DNA of 64,000 nucleotides from Bacteroides coprosuis DSM 18011 (GCA_000212915.1 CM001167.1:171680-235679); one strand, 5' to 3'. Numbered from the stretch's first letter, positions 26,865 to 37,413 are shown. Numbers and translations: made by a program. The notes: a model not told the origin generated them from the sequence alone.

Positions 26865-28211
26865 TTACATCCCTGTATAGTTTTGAGGTGTAATAGCCTT
26901 TAACTCTTTTTTAAGTTCTTCTTTAATGTCGAGTTCATCTATAAAGTTATGGATAGACTCTTCATTTATTATTTTATTTGTTCGTGTCAATGCTTTCAAT
27001 GCCTCATATGGATTAGGATAGCCTTCTCTTCTCAAAATTGTCTGAATCGCTTCTGCAACCACACTCCAGCAACTATCTAAATCTCGATGAATTGCTTTTT
27101 CATTTAAAAGCAACTTAGTCAATCCTTTCAATGTGCTTTTTATAGCAATAATTGTATGTCCTAAAGGTACACCAATATTTCTTAAAACTGTGGAATCCGT
27201 TAAGTCTCTTTGTAGCCTAGAAATAGGAAGTTTCCTTGATAGATGTTCAAAGATAGCATTTGCTATACCTAAGTTACCTTCTGAGTTTTCAAAGTCAATA
27301 GGGTTGACCTTATGTGGCATAGCACTTGAACCTACTTCACCAGCTTTTATTTTTTGCTTAAAGTATTCCATCGATATATACTGCCAGAAATCACGATCCA
27401 AATCCATAATTATGGTGTTGATGCGCTTCAAAGAGTCAAATAATGCTGACAAATTATCATAATTGGCTATTTGAGTAGTATATTCTTCACGGATTATCCC
27501 TAAGTGCCGGGATAAGAAGTTAGCTCCAAATTCTTTCCAATTATATTCAGGATAAGCCACATGATGAGCATTAAAGTTTCCTGTTGCTCCACCAAACTTA
27601 CCTGAAATAACCACAGATTTTAAATCTTCTAGTTGTCTCTCTAAGCGATAAGCAAATACTTTGATTTCTTTACCTAGTCGTGTTGGAGAAGCTGGCTGAC
27701 CATGAGTTTTTGCTAACATAGGTATATCTTCCCACTCACAAGCATAACCATTCAACTTAGTTATAATCTCATGTATGGCAGGATAGTATACATTTTCCAT
27801 AGCCTCCTTTATGGATAAAGGAACTGCTGTATTATTGATATCTTGAGATGTTAATCCAAAGTGTATAAACTCTTTATACTCATTTAGATCTCCTAACTTA
27901 TCAAATTCTTCTTTTAAAAAGTATTCTACCGCTTTAACATCATGATTAGTTACAGACTCAATATCTTTAATACGTTGAGCCTCTTTTTCAGAGAAGTTTT
28001 CATAAAGAGCACGCAAATTCTGAAAAATCGCTGTATCAATACCTTTTAACTGAGGTAATGGCAACTCACAGAGTGCTATAAAATATTCTACTTCAACTTG
28101 TACTCTGTATTTTATGAGTGCAAATTCTGAAAAATAAGAAGCTAAGTCTTCAGTCTTACCTCTATATCTGCCATCAATGGGCGATATAGCTGTTAATAAG
28201 TCGAGTTTCAT
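26865..28211 (-). CDS. purB: Adenylosuccinate lyase
   Basis: Releases fumarate from SAICAR and from adenylosuccinate in purine synthesis. It belongs to the longer 448-residue E. coli-like class. ISPIDGRYRG is at the N-terminus, TSQDINNTA and KTHGQPASPT are typical, and the signature SSAMPHKVNPIDFENSEGN carries the flexible-loop serine. It lies 60 bases upstream of rluB on the same strand. Confidence 0.96.
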   Translation of the reverse strand: MKLDLLTAISPIDGRYRGKTEDLASYFSEFALIKYRVQVEVEYFIALCELPLPQLKGIDTAIFQNLRALYENFSEKEAQRIKDIESVTNHDVKAVEYFLKEEFDKLGDLNEYKEFIHFGLTSQDINNTAVPLSIKEAMENVYYPAIHEIITKLNGYACEWEDIPMLAKTHGQPASPTRLGKEIKVFAYRLERQLEDLKSVVISGKFGGATGNFNAHHVAYPEYNWKEFGANFLSRHLGIIREEYTTQIANYDNLSALFDSLKRINTIIMDLDRDFWQYISMEYFKQKIKAGEVGSSAMPHKVNPIDFENSEGNLGIANAIFEHLSRKLPISRLQRDLTDSTVLRNIGVPLGHTIIAIKSTLKGLTKLLLNEKAIHRDLDSCWSVVAEAIQTILRREGYPNPYEALKALTRTNKIINEESIHNFIDELDIKEELKKELKAITPQNYTGM

Positions 28212-28415
28212 ATGTATTTCAAGCTAATTGACAAAGTACAAAACTAACGTTTTTTATCGAGTTATTAAGTATAAGAATACAAAAAGTTAATATTATCATT
28301 TAATATCAAAACAAAGACTGACATAGAAGAAGAAAGCATATATTTAAGTCTAAGTAATAAGACATTAATTTAAGATTAATATATTTGTAGTCAATAAATA
28401 ACTGAATAAGCAATC

Positions 28416-30248
28416 ATGTTCCAACGCATCATACCTCTCATAAAATTCTTCATCCTCTTACTTATCTTTTTTATTATCCAGAAACCCATATTCATGGGGT
28501 ATCATGCTGGAATCTATTCCGAGCTAAACTTGAAGACTATTGCAGCTGTCATCCAAGCAGGGTTACCCATGGATATTACCATGGCTTGTTATTTTTTAGT
28601 AATACCTACTATACTTGGTTTTATCTCCATCTTTTGGATTAGTAAATCTCTACTAACTATACTTAAATGTTATTCCTTATTTATTAGTACTATAATAGCT
28701 CTTTTATTTATTATTGATTTACAATTGTACAGCTATTGGGGATTTAGATTGGATACTACTCCTTTGTTTTACTTCGTATCTTCACCCCGGAGTGCTATGG
28801 CTAGTATCACTTTACCTGAGTATATTCTAGGATTAGTTGGAATTCCTTCTATTATAGCTATTCTATACTTCTGTATCACTAAGGTTGTGTTAAAACCTAA
28901 ATATTGGCTCACTACAAATTCGCTTAAAATTAAAAGTACACTTCTTCTTTGCGTAAGCCTTGGCCTAATTTTCTTAGGGATCCGTGGCGGCTGGACAGTC
29001 TCTACAATGAATCTGAGTAGGGTCTATTTTAGTACCGATGAAAAACTAAACCAAGCTGCCATAAATCCTATTTTTAGCTTAATGGAGTCGAGTATGAAAG
29101 AGCAAAACTTTTCCAAGCAATTCCAATATTTCTCAAAGGAAAAAGCTAACAACTTAGTAGATAGTCTCAATCATAGAATATCAGATGAAATCGAAACGAG
29201 AAATCTATTAAAAATCACCCAACCTAATATTTATTTAGTACTTCTTGAAAGCTTTTCTGTTCCTCTTATGGAAACTAAAGTAGAAGGAAAAACGATTACT
29301 CCACACTTAAATGCCATAGCCGACTCTTCTATTTATTTTACCCAGTTTTATGCAAATAGCTTTCGTACAGATAGAGGACTTATATCCATATTGAGTGGCT
29401 TTCCCTCACAGCCCAATACGAGTGTGATGAAATATACTCGTAAAACTCAAAAATTACCAAGTATTTCCTCTACATTGAAGAATGCAGGATATGATTTAAG
29501 CTATTTTTATGGGGGAGATATTAATTTTACGAATCTCAATGCTTATCTAAAAGGAGCTGGATTTGAATATATAGTATCAGACAAAGATTTCCCTATTCAA
29601 CAAAAACTAAGCAAATGGGGTGTACATGATGAATTTGTTTTTGACAAAGCCATAGAATATTTAAAAGTCAGGAGGCAAGAAAAACCTCATTTCTCTATTA
29701 TTCAAACATCGAGTAGTCACGAACCCTTTGAAGTGCCAATTCATCAATTTGAAAGTAATAAAGCAAATGCTTTTGCCTATACAGATAAATGCCTTTCTAA
29801 TTTTATAGAAAATTTAAAAACAATTGGAGAATGGGAAAATAGCCTCATCATTTTAATCCCTGATCATCAAGGAGCATTTCCAGAAAACTTGTCTAACAAT
29901 TCACTAGACCGTTATCACATTCCTCTCATATGGACTGGTGGTGCCATATCCAAACCTGATACCATACACACCATAGGTTCACAAATAGATTTAGCTGCAA
30001 CTCTTTTAGCTCAACTTCAATTACCTCAACAAGATTTCAACTATAGCAAAAACCTGCTAGACAGTAATGCTATGCATTATGGTTATTTTTCGTTTCCTGA
30101 GTTTGCAGGACTATGGACAAAAGAGGGAGGAGTTATTCTCAACTTAAAGTCGGCACAAGTCCAAAGCATAGGGGAAAAAGAAGAGCCTTTTCTATCTCAG
30201 CTCAAAGCATACATACAAAAAGTTTATTTAGATATGGATGCTCTCTAA
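28416..30248 (+). CDS. LtaS-like membrane phosphoethanolamine/phosphoglycerol transferase family protein
   Basis: 610 residues: four to five membrane helices (about 8-190) followed by an extracytoplasmic sulfatase-fold domain. The metal ligand E278 is in LLESF, the catalytic Thr318 is in NSFRTDRG, and a later metal site is in LIPDHQG. LtaS makes lipoteichoic acid in Firmicutes; a diderm lacks that polymer, so a role in modifying a periplasmic glycan or lipid head group is more likely. A TATATTTG box (28380-28387) precedes the ATG by 28 bases. It is divergent from purB. Confidence 0.9.
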   Translation: MFQRIIPLIKFFILLLIFFIIQKPIFMGYHAGIYSELNLKTIAAVIQAGLPMDITMACYFLVIPTILGFISIFWISKSLLTILKCYSLFISTIIALLFIIDLQLYSYWGFRLDTTPLFYFVSSPRSAMASITLPEYILGLVGIPSIIAILYFCITKVVLKPKYWLTTNSLKIKSTLLLCVSLGLIFLGIRGGWTVSTMNLSRVYFSTDEKLNQAAINPIFSLMESSMKEQNFSKQFQYFSKEKANNLVDSLNHRISDEIETRNLLKITQPNIYLVLLESFSVPLMETKVEGKTITPHLNAIADSSIYFTQFYANSFRTDRGLISILSGFPSQPNTSVMKYTRKTQKLPSISSTLKNAGYDLSYFYGGDINFTNLNAYLKGAGFEYIVSDKDFPIQQKLSKWGVHDEFVFDKAIEYLKVRRQEKPHFSIIQTSSSHEPFEVPIHQFESNKANAFAYTDKCLSNFIENLKTIGEWENSLIILIPDHQGAFPENLSNNSLDRYHIPLIWTGGAISKPDTIHTIGSQIDLAATLLAQLQLPQQDFNYSKNLLDSNAMHYGYFSFPEFAGLWTKEGGVILNLKSAQVQSIGEKEEPFLSQLKAYIQKVYLDMDAL

Positions 30249-30697
30249 ATAAAGTGTTTTTACATATTCAAGAATAAATATTGACAACGATATATCTTTG
30301 GTTAGATTAATGAATTTCAATAGTTTTAGACCAACATCTATTCAACATCTCAATTTATGACTCTTCCTTTATTTCCTTTCAATATAGGTTAATAATAGAA
30401 CACTTTACTTCCTCATTGATTATGAGCCACATAATGGTTTAAAAGCAGAATAAGCATTCCTATCGCATAAAATAATGAAAACATATTGTAGAAATACTTA
30501 TTTGGAATCCTTTTATTTTCCTTAAATTTAGACACATCTTATTTCTCACTAAAATCAAGAAAGAGGCATTAGTTCTCAACAGTATATTGCATTTATAAAA
30601 ATATCAACAAATAAGAGATGCTATTTTACGATTTTATTATATCAGAGATTAGATAAAACACAATTAAAAAACAAATACTACTTATACCAGATAAGTC
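30249..30697. other. Gene-free spacer of 449 bp, nothing firm recognised
   Basis: AT-rich DNA between two plus-strand genes. There is no long frame or strong hairpin. A lone TATCTTTG (30291-30298) resembles a -7 box but lacks a clear TTTG partner. Confidence 0.5.
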
Positions 30698-31606
30698 ATG
30701 CTACTTAGAAAAGATTTTTGCATGTGGTTAGTCAACACGCTACAGCATCAGAACTTAACATATAAAGAGATACAAACAAGGTGGATGAATTCACCCTTGA
30801 ACAACGAAAAAAAAGAGATACCTCAACGTTCTTTTACAAGATATTGCAGATATGCAGAAAGTCTTTTTGACATTGAAATAAAATGCGCAAGAACAAAAGG
30901 TTTTCGATATGTATTATCAGGAGACGAAAATGATAGCCCACTAAAAGAAATACATCAATGGCTATTAAGTGCTCATAAAATTACAAGTTTGACGGAGCGA
31001 ATAAAGAATAATAAAAATGTAGTGGTAGAAGCTCCTCCTACTGGATATGAACACCTAAACATCATTTTCGATGCAATAGATAATTCTCAAGGACTAAAGA
31101 TACATTATCAGTCACACCATAGTAATAAACCAAAAGACTACATTATTGCTCCTAGCTTTGTTAGGCTATTTAAACAGAGATGGTATGTTATTGGAGAGGA
31201 ATTAAAAAAGAAACAACCTTATACTTTTGCTTTAGAAAGGATTCATGATATTGAATTAACTCAAACTAAATATTTCATTTCAGATGAAAACAGTGAAATG
31301 CTTAATCTAAAAAATTATTATGAACATTGTTTTGGTATCACTCGTGTAGGCAAACCTATTCGCATTCAGTTTAGAGCCTACTCTCCTCAAAATTTGTATA
31401 TACAAGATGTGCCAATACACTCTTCACAAAGTATATTACAAAAAACAGCCAAATATACAGATTTTGAAATTTATGTAAGACCCACTTTCGACTTAATACA
31501 AGAGCTACTAAGTAATCGAGAAATGTTGGAAATACTTGGACCAAAGAACTTTAGAGATGAAATAAAATCGACTATACAGAGTATGCTTAATTTGTATCAA
31601 GATTAA
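30698..31606 (+). CDS. WYL-domain transcriptional regulator
   Basis: 302 residues. The N-terminal part (about 1-75) looks like a DNA-binding helical domain. The middle (about 125-205) is a WYL domain: IHYQSHH, then PSFVRLFKQRWYVIGEE and LERIHDIELT, the usual signature around the R-W-Y-V segment. The C-terminal extension (WCX-like) ends with a helical stretch. WYL domains sense nucleic acid or nucleotide ligands and often control defence or DNA-damage genes; no target is evident here. It has a strong terminator. Confidence 0.88.
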   Translation: MLLRKDFCMWLVNTLQHQNLTYKEIQTRWMNSPLNNEKKEIPQRSFTRYCRYAESLFDIEIKCARTKGFRYVLSGDENDSPLKEIHQWLLSAHKITSLTERIKNNKNVVVEAPPTGYEHLNIIFDAIDNSQGLKIHYQSHHSNKPKDYIIAPSFVRLFKQRWYVIGEELKKKQPYTFALERIHDIELTQTKYFISDENSEMLNLKNYYEHCFGITRVGKPIRIQFRAYSPQNLYIQDVPIHSSQSILQKTAKYTDFEIYVRPTFDLIQELLSNREMLEILGPKNFRDEIKSTIQSMLNLYQD

Positions 31607-31620
31607 AACAGAATAACCAC

Positions 31621-31666
31621 AACAATAGAGCCTGTCTTAAAACTAAATAAGACAGGCTCTATTGTT
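31621..31666 (+). terminator. Terminator of the WYL gene
   Basis: A 19-bp perfect stem (AACAATAGAGCCTGTCTTA and its complement) around an 8-base loop, 14 bases after the stop codon. Confidence 0.88.
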
Positions 31667-31735
31667 TCTAAATGCGAAAAACACATCGAAAAAAGGCTAC
31701 TTATCCGTTTTTAGTTATAAAATTAAGGTTTCATC

Positions 31736-31813
31736 TTGACACCGACATCGTAATGCTTTGACACCGACATGTCACTCTTTTGACCCTGATCAATCACTCT
31801 CACGATACCGACC
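31736..31813 (+). repeat. 22-bp-period direct repeat array, locus A
   Basis: Four units start exactly 22 bases apart at 31736, 31758, 31780 and 31802. The first two share the core TTGACACCGACAT, the third is TTGACCCTGATCA and the fourth ACGATACCGACC. The nine bases after each core vary. It is non-coding: the 22-base period breaks any reading frame. It lies between the WYL terminator and the end of the CzcB-like gene. Related arrays lie at 42168-42224 and 62789-62845. Confidence 0.85.
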
Positions 31814-31874
31814 TTTTTTCTATGTATTGTTATGCTAACTAAGGTTTTAAAATGATTTTATTAATTTCTTAAAA

Positions 31875-32999
31875 TCACAATATATCATAAGCACCCTTAG
31901 ATAAGAAATTCACACCTTGAGAAACTTCTTTACTGGGAATTATCTCCACTAAATCCTCATTCCTTACACCTGTTTCAACAGGAGTTAGTATAAAAGAATA
32001 TCCGTTTTCTACTTTTTTATTCAATTTCAGGATATAATCAACACCATCTTTTGATATAAGTGCTTCATAGGGTACACTCAAATACTCTTTCGCTTTTACT
32101 ATAATACTGGCATGTACTATCATCCCTACAATTAGCTGAGTTTTTGTTTTATCTGTGAGAACAGCTTGAACCGATATGGTTCTCTCACTTCCATTTAAAG
32201 ACTTTCCTATTTTATGCACAGTTGCTCGAAACATCATTTCAGGAGCTTGAGGAATAGTAAAAGAAAGCTCTTGCCCATCATAAATATCAAATATATCCTT
32301 TTCATATACAGATAATAAAATAACTTTCTCTTTGGGGTTAATAATTTCTGCAACTAAGTCTGATTTTGATACAGGCTGCCCCTTCGTAACATAAACTTTG
32401 GTTATATCACCACTTATTGATGCGTATATATGAATAGATTTATTAATATTGCCACTATTAATACTTTCTACATTTGCATTGAGCTGAGAAAGCAATTGCT
32501 TTAAACTTAAAACACTTGCTTTTGCTACTTTATAATTACTTTCGGCTTCAAGAAATTTTTTCTTAGATACTATATTTTCAGCGAAAAGTGTTTTCTGACG
32601 AATATATTCAGACTCTAAAAAGTCTAACTGAGAACAATACTCTAAGTAATCTTTTTGCAGTTGTAGGAATTCCGGACTATCTAAGGTAAAAAGAAGTTGT
32701 CCTGCTCGTACTGATTCGCCCTCCTGAACATAGATATCTTTGATATAACCATCGACAAGGGTACTTACTATCGCCTTATATTGAGGTGGTACATCTACTA
32801 TTCCACTAAGGGGTATTACCTTTTCAAATCGATGCATTCCTACAGTATCTACAGCCATATTCATTAATTCAAACTGAGCATTTGTAACAAGTACTGTATC
32901 TGAGTTTTCGGGTTCTTCTACTTGAGGAGCTTTGCTTGCTTTATTACCACAAGCAGCTAAACTTATTCCTAGTAATATATAGAGTAATCTTTTCATCAT
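31875..32999 (-). CDS. Metal efflux periplasmic adaptor (CzcB-like lipoprotein)
   Basis: Membrane fusion protein linking the RND pump to its outer-membrane channel. The lipobox is LAAC (about 14-17). Then come a barrel-sandwich segment with VDGYIKDIYVQEGESVRAGQ, a helical hairpin (about 115-180) and a second lipoyl half (ISGDITKVYVTKGQPVSKSD). The 374 residues fit the CusB/CzcB family. It is the last gene of the locus; its start overlaps the stop of the channel gene by one base, so translation is likely coupled. Confidence 0.9.
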   Translation of the reverse strand: MMKRLLYILLGISLAACGNKASKAPQVEEPENSDTVLVTNAQFELMNMAVDTVGMHRFEKVIPLSGIVDVPPQYKAIVSTLVDGYIKDIYVQEGESVRAGQLLFTLDSPEFLQLQKDYLEYCSQLDFLESEYIRQKTLFAENIVSKKKFLEAESNYKVAKASVLSLKQLLSQLNANVESINSGNINKSIHIYASISGDITKVYVTKGQPVSKSDLVAEIINPKEKVILLSVYEKDIFDIYDGQELSFTIPQAPEMMFRATVHKIGKSLNGSERTISVQAVLTDKTKTQLIVGMIVHASIIVKAKEYLSVPYEALISKDGVDYILKLNKKVENGYSFILTPVETGVRNEDLVEIIPSKEVSQGVNFLSKGAYDIL

Positions 33000-34195
33000 T
33001 ATTCGTTATAATCAAAGTAATATAATTCTAAACAAGCTTTATTATAGGCTAAAACACTTTCTAAGTACTGGACTTCAATATCTGTGGCATTTTCAATACT
33101 CTGGATAAATTGAAAATAATCTATTTCACCCCCTTTATAACTGCCTTCTGCTGTTTTTATTATTTCACTAGAAAGTCTCTTTCCTTGATTTTCATAATAG
33201 CTAATGTTCTCTTGAAGTTGTGAGATATCACTCCGTTTTTGGAGAATATATTTATCCATTTTTATCTGTTTACTTTCTCTTTCATAGTTCCAGCTTTGTT
33301 GGGCTAATTTAGCTTTCTTCCTTTTTGCAATATTACTATTAAACACTAAAGGAATTCCTATTCCTATCTGAAAACCATTCATCCTTTTATCCAAAGAAGG
33401 ATTAGTTCCAGTAAACAACTCAATAGTAAAGCTAGGTATCCAACTTTGAGATTGAAGACTTAACTCTTTTTTTAGTGAGTGACTTACTCGGTTTAAATAT
33501 TCCTCTTTCCAATATTTACCTCCTACTTCATCTCTAAATTGAAAGACTTGAAGATCTTTACATTGAATAATTAAAGGTTCATCGACTTGTACCATAGCTG
33601 CTAACTGTTCATATGTAGAACGCTTTTCTGCTTGAACTTGCTTTAGTTGCAGCGCTATTTGTTTGGTCTTTGATTCTGTCGTAAGTTTTTCTAAATAATT
33701 TGCCTCCCCTAGTTCAAACTTTCTGGTACCAGCCTGAGCAAACGAAGCGTATAAGCTATCTAGCCGTTGAAATAAAACCTCCTTGTTTTGTAAAAAGACA
33801 ATTCTATCATAAATCTTAGATATGGATAGAGAAACATCATTTAATACTATCTGATGTAAAGCATTTTGTTCCATCCACTTAGATTTATTCAATCCTCTTT
33901 GTGTGGCATAAAGAGAAGGAAACTGAAATTCTTGCTCTATACCCCATACTCTTAATGCTCTATCATTAGCTGCAAGATTATTAGCATCATAGCTATAATA
34001 CACATTGGTTTTACCCAAATCCCAAGCCGTATGCACATTCGCCTTATATGAAGCAACATTGGCCTCACTAGAACGAATCGATTTATTATGTTGTATTGCC
34101 TTTTCTATAAGTTCGTCTAATTCATCATTAGGCACTTGCCCTATCACGATAGTAGGGCATAGACATAGCAATACCAGAATTATATTATTTTTCAT
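32999..34195 (-). CDS. TolC-family outer membrane channel (CzcC-like)
   Basis: Outer-membrane exit duct of the metal efflux pump. The frame is open to 34216, but the ATG at 34195 gives a normal signal peptide (MKNNIILVLLCLC, then VIGQ), so it is preferred. Two OEP-like repeats with long helices follow. Its start overlaps the end of the RND pump gene by 11 bases, and its stop overlaps the adaptor start by one base. Confidence 0.88.
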   Translation of the reverse strand: MKNNIILVLLCLCPTIVIGQVPNDELDELIEKAIQHNKSIRSSEANVASYKANVHTAWDLGKTNVYYSYDANNLAANDRALRVWGIEQEFQFPSLYATQRGLNKSKWMEQNALHQIVLNDVSLSISKIYDRIVFLQNKEVLFQRLDSLYASFAQAGTRKFELGEANYLEKLTTESKTKQIALQLKQVQAEKRSTYEQLAAMVQVDEPLIIQCKDLQVFQFRDEVGGKYWKEEYLNRVSHSLKKELSLQSQSWIPSFTIELFTGTNPSLDKRMNGFQIGIGIPLVFNSNIAKRKKAKLAQQSWNYERESKQIKMDKYILQKRSDISQLQENISYYENQGKRLSSEIIKTAEGSYKGGEIDYFQFIQSIENATDIEVQYLESVLAYNKACLELYYFDYNE

Positions 34196-37100
34196 TACTC
34201 GACAAATTTTTATCAAACACTTTGAATAAAACAGGTAATACTACCATCGTTAACAATGCAGCAGTAAACAAACCTCCAATTACAACGGTAGCTAGTGGTC
34301 TCTGCACTTCTGCTCCTGCAGAAGCGGATACAGCCATTGGCAAAAACCCTAATGCAGCTGATGCTGCGGTAAGAAATACAGGACGCAAACGATCAACTGT
34401 ACCTTTCAAGATAATCTCATCAATATCTTTCATACCCTTCATCTTAAGATCTTTCAAATGTTCTACTAGCACAATACCATTTAGCACTGCAATACCAAAT
34501 AAAGCAATAAAACCAACCCCAGCTGAAATACTAAAAGGCATACCACGCAACCAAAGTAAGAATACACCACCAACAGCAGAAAGAGGTACAGCCGTAAGAA
34601 CAAGTAATGCTTCTTTCAAGCTATGAAAAGCAAAATACAAGAGGATAAAGATTAACCCTAATGCAATGGGAACAACAAGTTTTAATCGGGACATAGCATT
34701 CTGCATATTTTCAAATTGTCCTCCGTAGGATATGGTATAACCAGGAGGTAGATCAACTGTACTTTCAATAATGGGCTGGATATCATCTACCACACTTTGC
34801 ATATCTCTATGGCGAACATTAATACCAATAACAATCCTTCTTTTCGTATCATCTCTTGAAATCATAGCAGGCCCTTCTGTGTATTGTACCGATGCTACTT
34901 CTCGGAGAGGAATCTGTCCACCATTAGGCAATGGAATATATAAATTACGAAGAGCTTCAATATCACTCCTTTCTTCTTTATCTAATCTGACAACTAAATC
35001 AAACCGCTTTTCTCCTTCAAATACTACACCTGCATGAGCACCAGCAAAAGCTAGTGAGATAATATTATTTACACTTTTTATATCTAGACCATATTGTGCT
35101 ATTCGATTTCGATCGTAATTTACACTCATCTGAGGCAGTCCATCTACTTTCTCTATTACTATATCAGCTGCTCCAGGAACATGAGATATAGCAGCTTTAA
35201 TTTCTTCGGCTTTTTGAGACAAGAGATTCAAGTCTTCTCCAAAAACCTTAATTGCTATGTCTGAACGCACACCCGATATCAATTCATTGAAACGCATCTC
35301 AATGGGTTGACTAAATTCAATCTCTAGGATATTAGGTATAACTGCTAGGGCTTCTTTTATATTTTCAGCCAATTCTTCTTTTGTATTTACAGTTTTCCAC
35401 TGCTTTTTAGGCTTTAATCGTACAATAATATCTGTCTCTTCCATTGACATAGGATCAGTTGGTACTTCTGCTGCACCAATACGAGTTACAACTTGATCCA
35501 CCTCTGGAAATTGATCTAGCAGTATTTGTTCTACTTTTGTTGTGATCTTAATCGTTTTGGAAAGAGATGTACCTGTCTTCAAAACAGGCTGAATAACAAA
35601 GTCTCCTTCATCGAGTTGAGGAATAAACTCTCCTCCCATTCTTGAATAGATAAACGCTGTAAGTCCTACCAACACAACTGCTCCACCAATAACTATTTTA
35701 GTGTGATGAATAGCCCATTTTATAACAGGTAAATAAGTTTTCTTTGTGAAGTTCAAGATCTGAGCAGTAATAGATTGTGGGTTTAGCTCTTGAGGCTTCA
35801 AGAATAATGCAGACATTACGGGCACATAGGTTAAACAAAGAATAATAGCTCCTATTATTGCAAAGCTAAAAGTTAATGCCATGGGTCGGAACATCTTTCC
35901 CTCTACAGAAGTTAAGGATAGGATAGGCACGAATACTATTAAGATAATTAACTGACCGAAGATAGCAGAGTTCATCATCTTTGAAGAGCTCTCAAAAGTT
36001 ATTTCATCTATTTTCTGTTTGCGTTCTAGCTTATTAGGTATTGCTGCCAAGACAGCAGAATTATGTGTAATCTTCGTTGCCACAAACTCAACTATAATAA
36101 CAGCTCCATCAATAATAATACCAAAGTCTATTGCCCCCAAGCTCATCAAGTTTGCATCAATACCAAAAATATTCATCAGAGATAGAGCAAACAGCAGACA
36201 AAGGGGAATAATTGAAGCTACAACAAAACCAGATCGAAGATTTCCCAGCAGCAGTACCACTACAAATATGACAATCAAACAACCTAAAATTAAGTTTTCA
36301 GCTACGGTTGTAGTAGTTTTCGCTACTAATTCACTACGTTCTAGAAATCCATTAATATAAACACCCTCAGGCAGTGTTTTTTGAATTTCATCAATACGTG
36401 TTTTGACATCTGTAATTACCTGCTTAGAATCGGCTCCTTTCAACATCATAATTTGTCCTAGAACCTTTTCTCCTTCGCCATTCCCTGTAATAGCTCCAAA
36501 ACGATTGGCACTACCAAATCGAACATCAGCAACATCTCGAATAAAAACTGGAATATTATTCTCATTCTTGATTACAGTATTCTCAATATCAGATAAACTA
36601 GTTATCTTACCCTCACCACGAATAAAATAACTTTGATTTGTCTTTTCAATATAAGCACCTCCAGCAACATTATTATTATTTTCGAGTGCATTCAGTACAT
36701 CAGTAGTAGTAATACTCATTGCTTTCATCCGAGGCATGTCAATAGCAACCTCATATTGCTTCAAATAACCACCCCAAGTATTTATTTCCACAACTCCTTT
36801 TATGCCTGAGAGTTGCCTTTTAACAATCCAATCTTGAATTGTACGCAAGTCTGTTACACTATACTGTCCTTTATACTCTGGTTTTACCTCTAATGTATAC
36901 TGATAAATCTCACCTAGCCCAGTACTTATGGGTCCCATCTCTGGCTCACCAAAACCTTCTGGAATTTGAGCCGCAGCCGCACTGAGTTTTTCTGAAATTA
37001 ACTGTCTGGGTAAATAAGTTCCTAATGATTCCTCAAAAACAATCGTAACAACAGATAAGCCAAACTTAGAAACAGAACGGATTTCTTTCACTCCAGGGAG

Positions 37101-37325
37101 ATTAGCCATTTCCATTTCTATAGGATAGGTAATGAATTGCTCAATATCTTCTGTAGCTAAGTTTTGTGATGTAGTAATTACTTGTACCTGATTATTAGTA
37201 ATATCAGGTACTGCTCCAATCGGTATATGGAATATGGAGTAAATACCATACGCCATCAAAACAAGCGTTAATAATAGAACAATTAATTTATATCTTAAGC
37301 TTAGACGAATAATCTTCTCTAACAT
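34185..37325 (-). CDS. Heavy-metal RND efflux pump (CzcA-like)
   Basis: Inner-membrane proton/metal antiporter of 1046 residues with the full RND plan: helix 1, a large periplasmic loop, a central helix bundle, a second loop and a final bundle. The fourth-helix segment reads DFGIIIDGAVIIVEF near residue 400. The spaced D, D and E match the HME1 subgroup (Zn, Co, Cd) and differ from the Cu(I) type, which reads AIGxMVDAAIV. This favours a divalent metal. The neighbouring CDF gene supports this. Confidence 0.94.
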   Translation of the reverse strand: MLEKIIRLSLRYKLIVLLLTLVLMAYGIYSIFHIPIGAVPDITNNQVQVITTSQNLATEDIEQFITYPIEMEMANLPGVKEIRSVSKFGLSVVTIVFEESLGTYLPRQLISEKLSAAAAQIPEGFGEPEMGPISTGLGEIYQYTLEVKPEYKGQYSVTDLRTIQDWIVKRQLSGIKGVVEINTWGGYLKQYEVAIDMPRMKAMSITTTDVLNALENNNNVAGGAYIEKTNQSYFIRGEGKITSLSDIENTVIKNENNIPVFIRDVADVRFGSANRFGAITGNGEGEKVLGQIMMLKGADSKQVITDVKTRIDEIQKTLPEGVYINGFLERSELVAKTTTTVAENLILGCLIVIFVVVLLLGNLRSGFVVASIIPLCLLFALSLMNIFGIDANLMSLGAIDFGIIIDGAVIIVEFVATKITHNSAVLAAIPNKLERKQKIDEITFESSSKMMNSAIFGQLIILIVFVPILSLTSVEGKMFRPMALTFSFAIIGAIILCLTYVPVMSALFLKPQELNPQSITAQILNFTKKTYLPVIKWAIHHTKIVIGGAVVLVGLTAFIYSRMGGEFIPQLDEGDFVIQPVLKTGTSLSKTIKITTKVEQILLDQFPEVDQVVTRIGAAEVPTDPMSMEETDIIVRLKPKKQWKTVNTKEELAENIKEALAVIPNILEIEFSQPIEMRFNELISGVRSDIAIKVFGEDLNLLSQKAEEIKAAISHVPGAADIVIEKVDGLPQMSVNYDRNRIAQYGLDIKSVNNIISLAFAGAHAGVVFEGEKRFDLVVRLDKEERSDIEALRNLYIPLPNGGQIPLREVASVQYTEGPAMISRDDTKRRIVIGINVRHRDMQSVVDDIQPIIESTVDLPPGYTISYGGQFENMQNAMSRLKLVVPIALGLIFILLYFAFHSLKEALLVLTAVPLSAVGGVFLLWLRGMPFSISAGVGFIALFGIAVLNGIVLVEHLKDLKMKGMKDIDEIILKGTVDRLRPVFLTAASAALGFLPMAVSASAGAEVQRPLATVVIGGLFTAALLTMVVLPVLFKVFDKNLSSNEK

Positions 37326-37413
37326 CTACTTTCTTTTTTATATTCGAAACAAAGGTAGATGAAGAATACAAAAAGGATCCTTAAGGATACCTTAATATTG
37401 TCTTAAGATTTGC

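Noticed and set aside
26237..26893. Long frames on both strands over the rluB tail
   Set aside because: They are shadows of the repetitive Arg/Gly/Asn-rich codons of the true gene and have no sensible protein features.
31736..31813. Reading the 22-bp arrays as a CRISPR
   Set aside because: The 13-base core and 9-base spacers are far too short, only 2-4 units occur and no cas genes are present.
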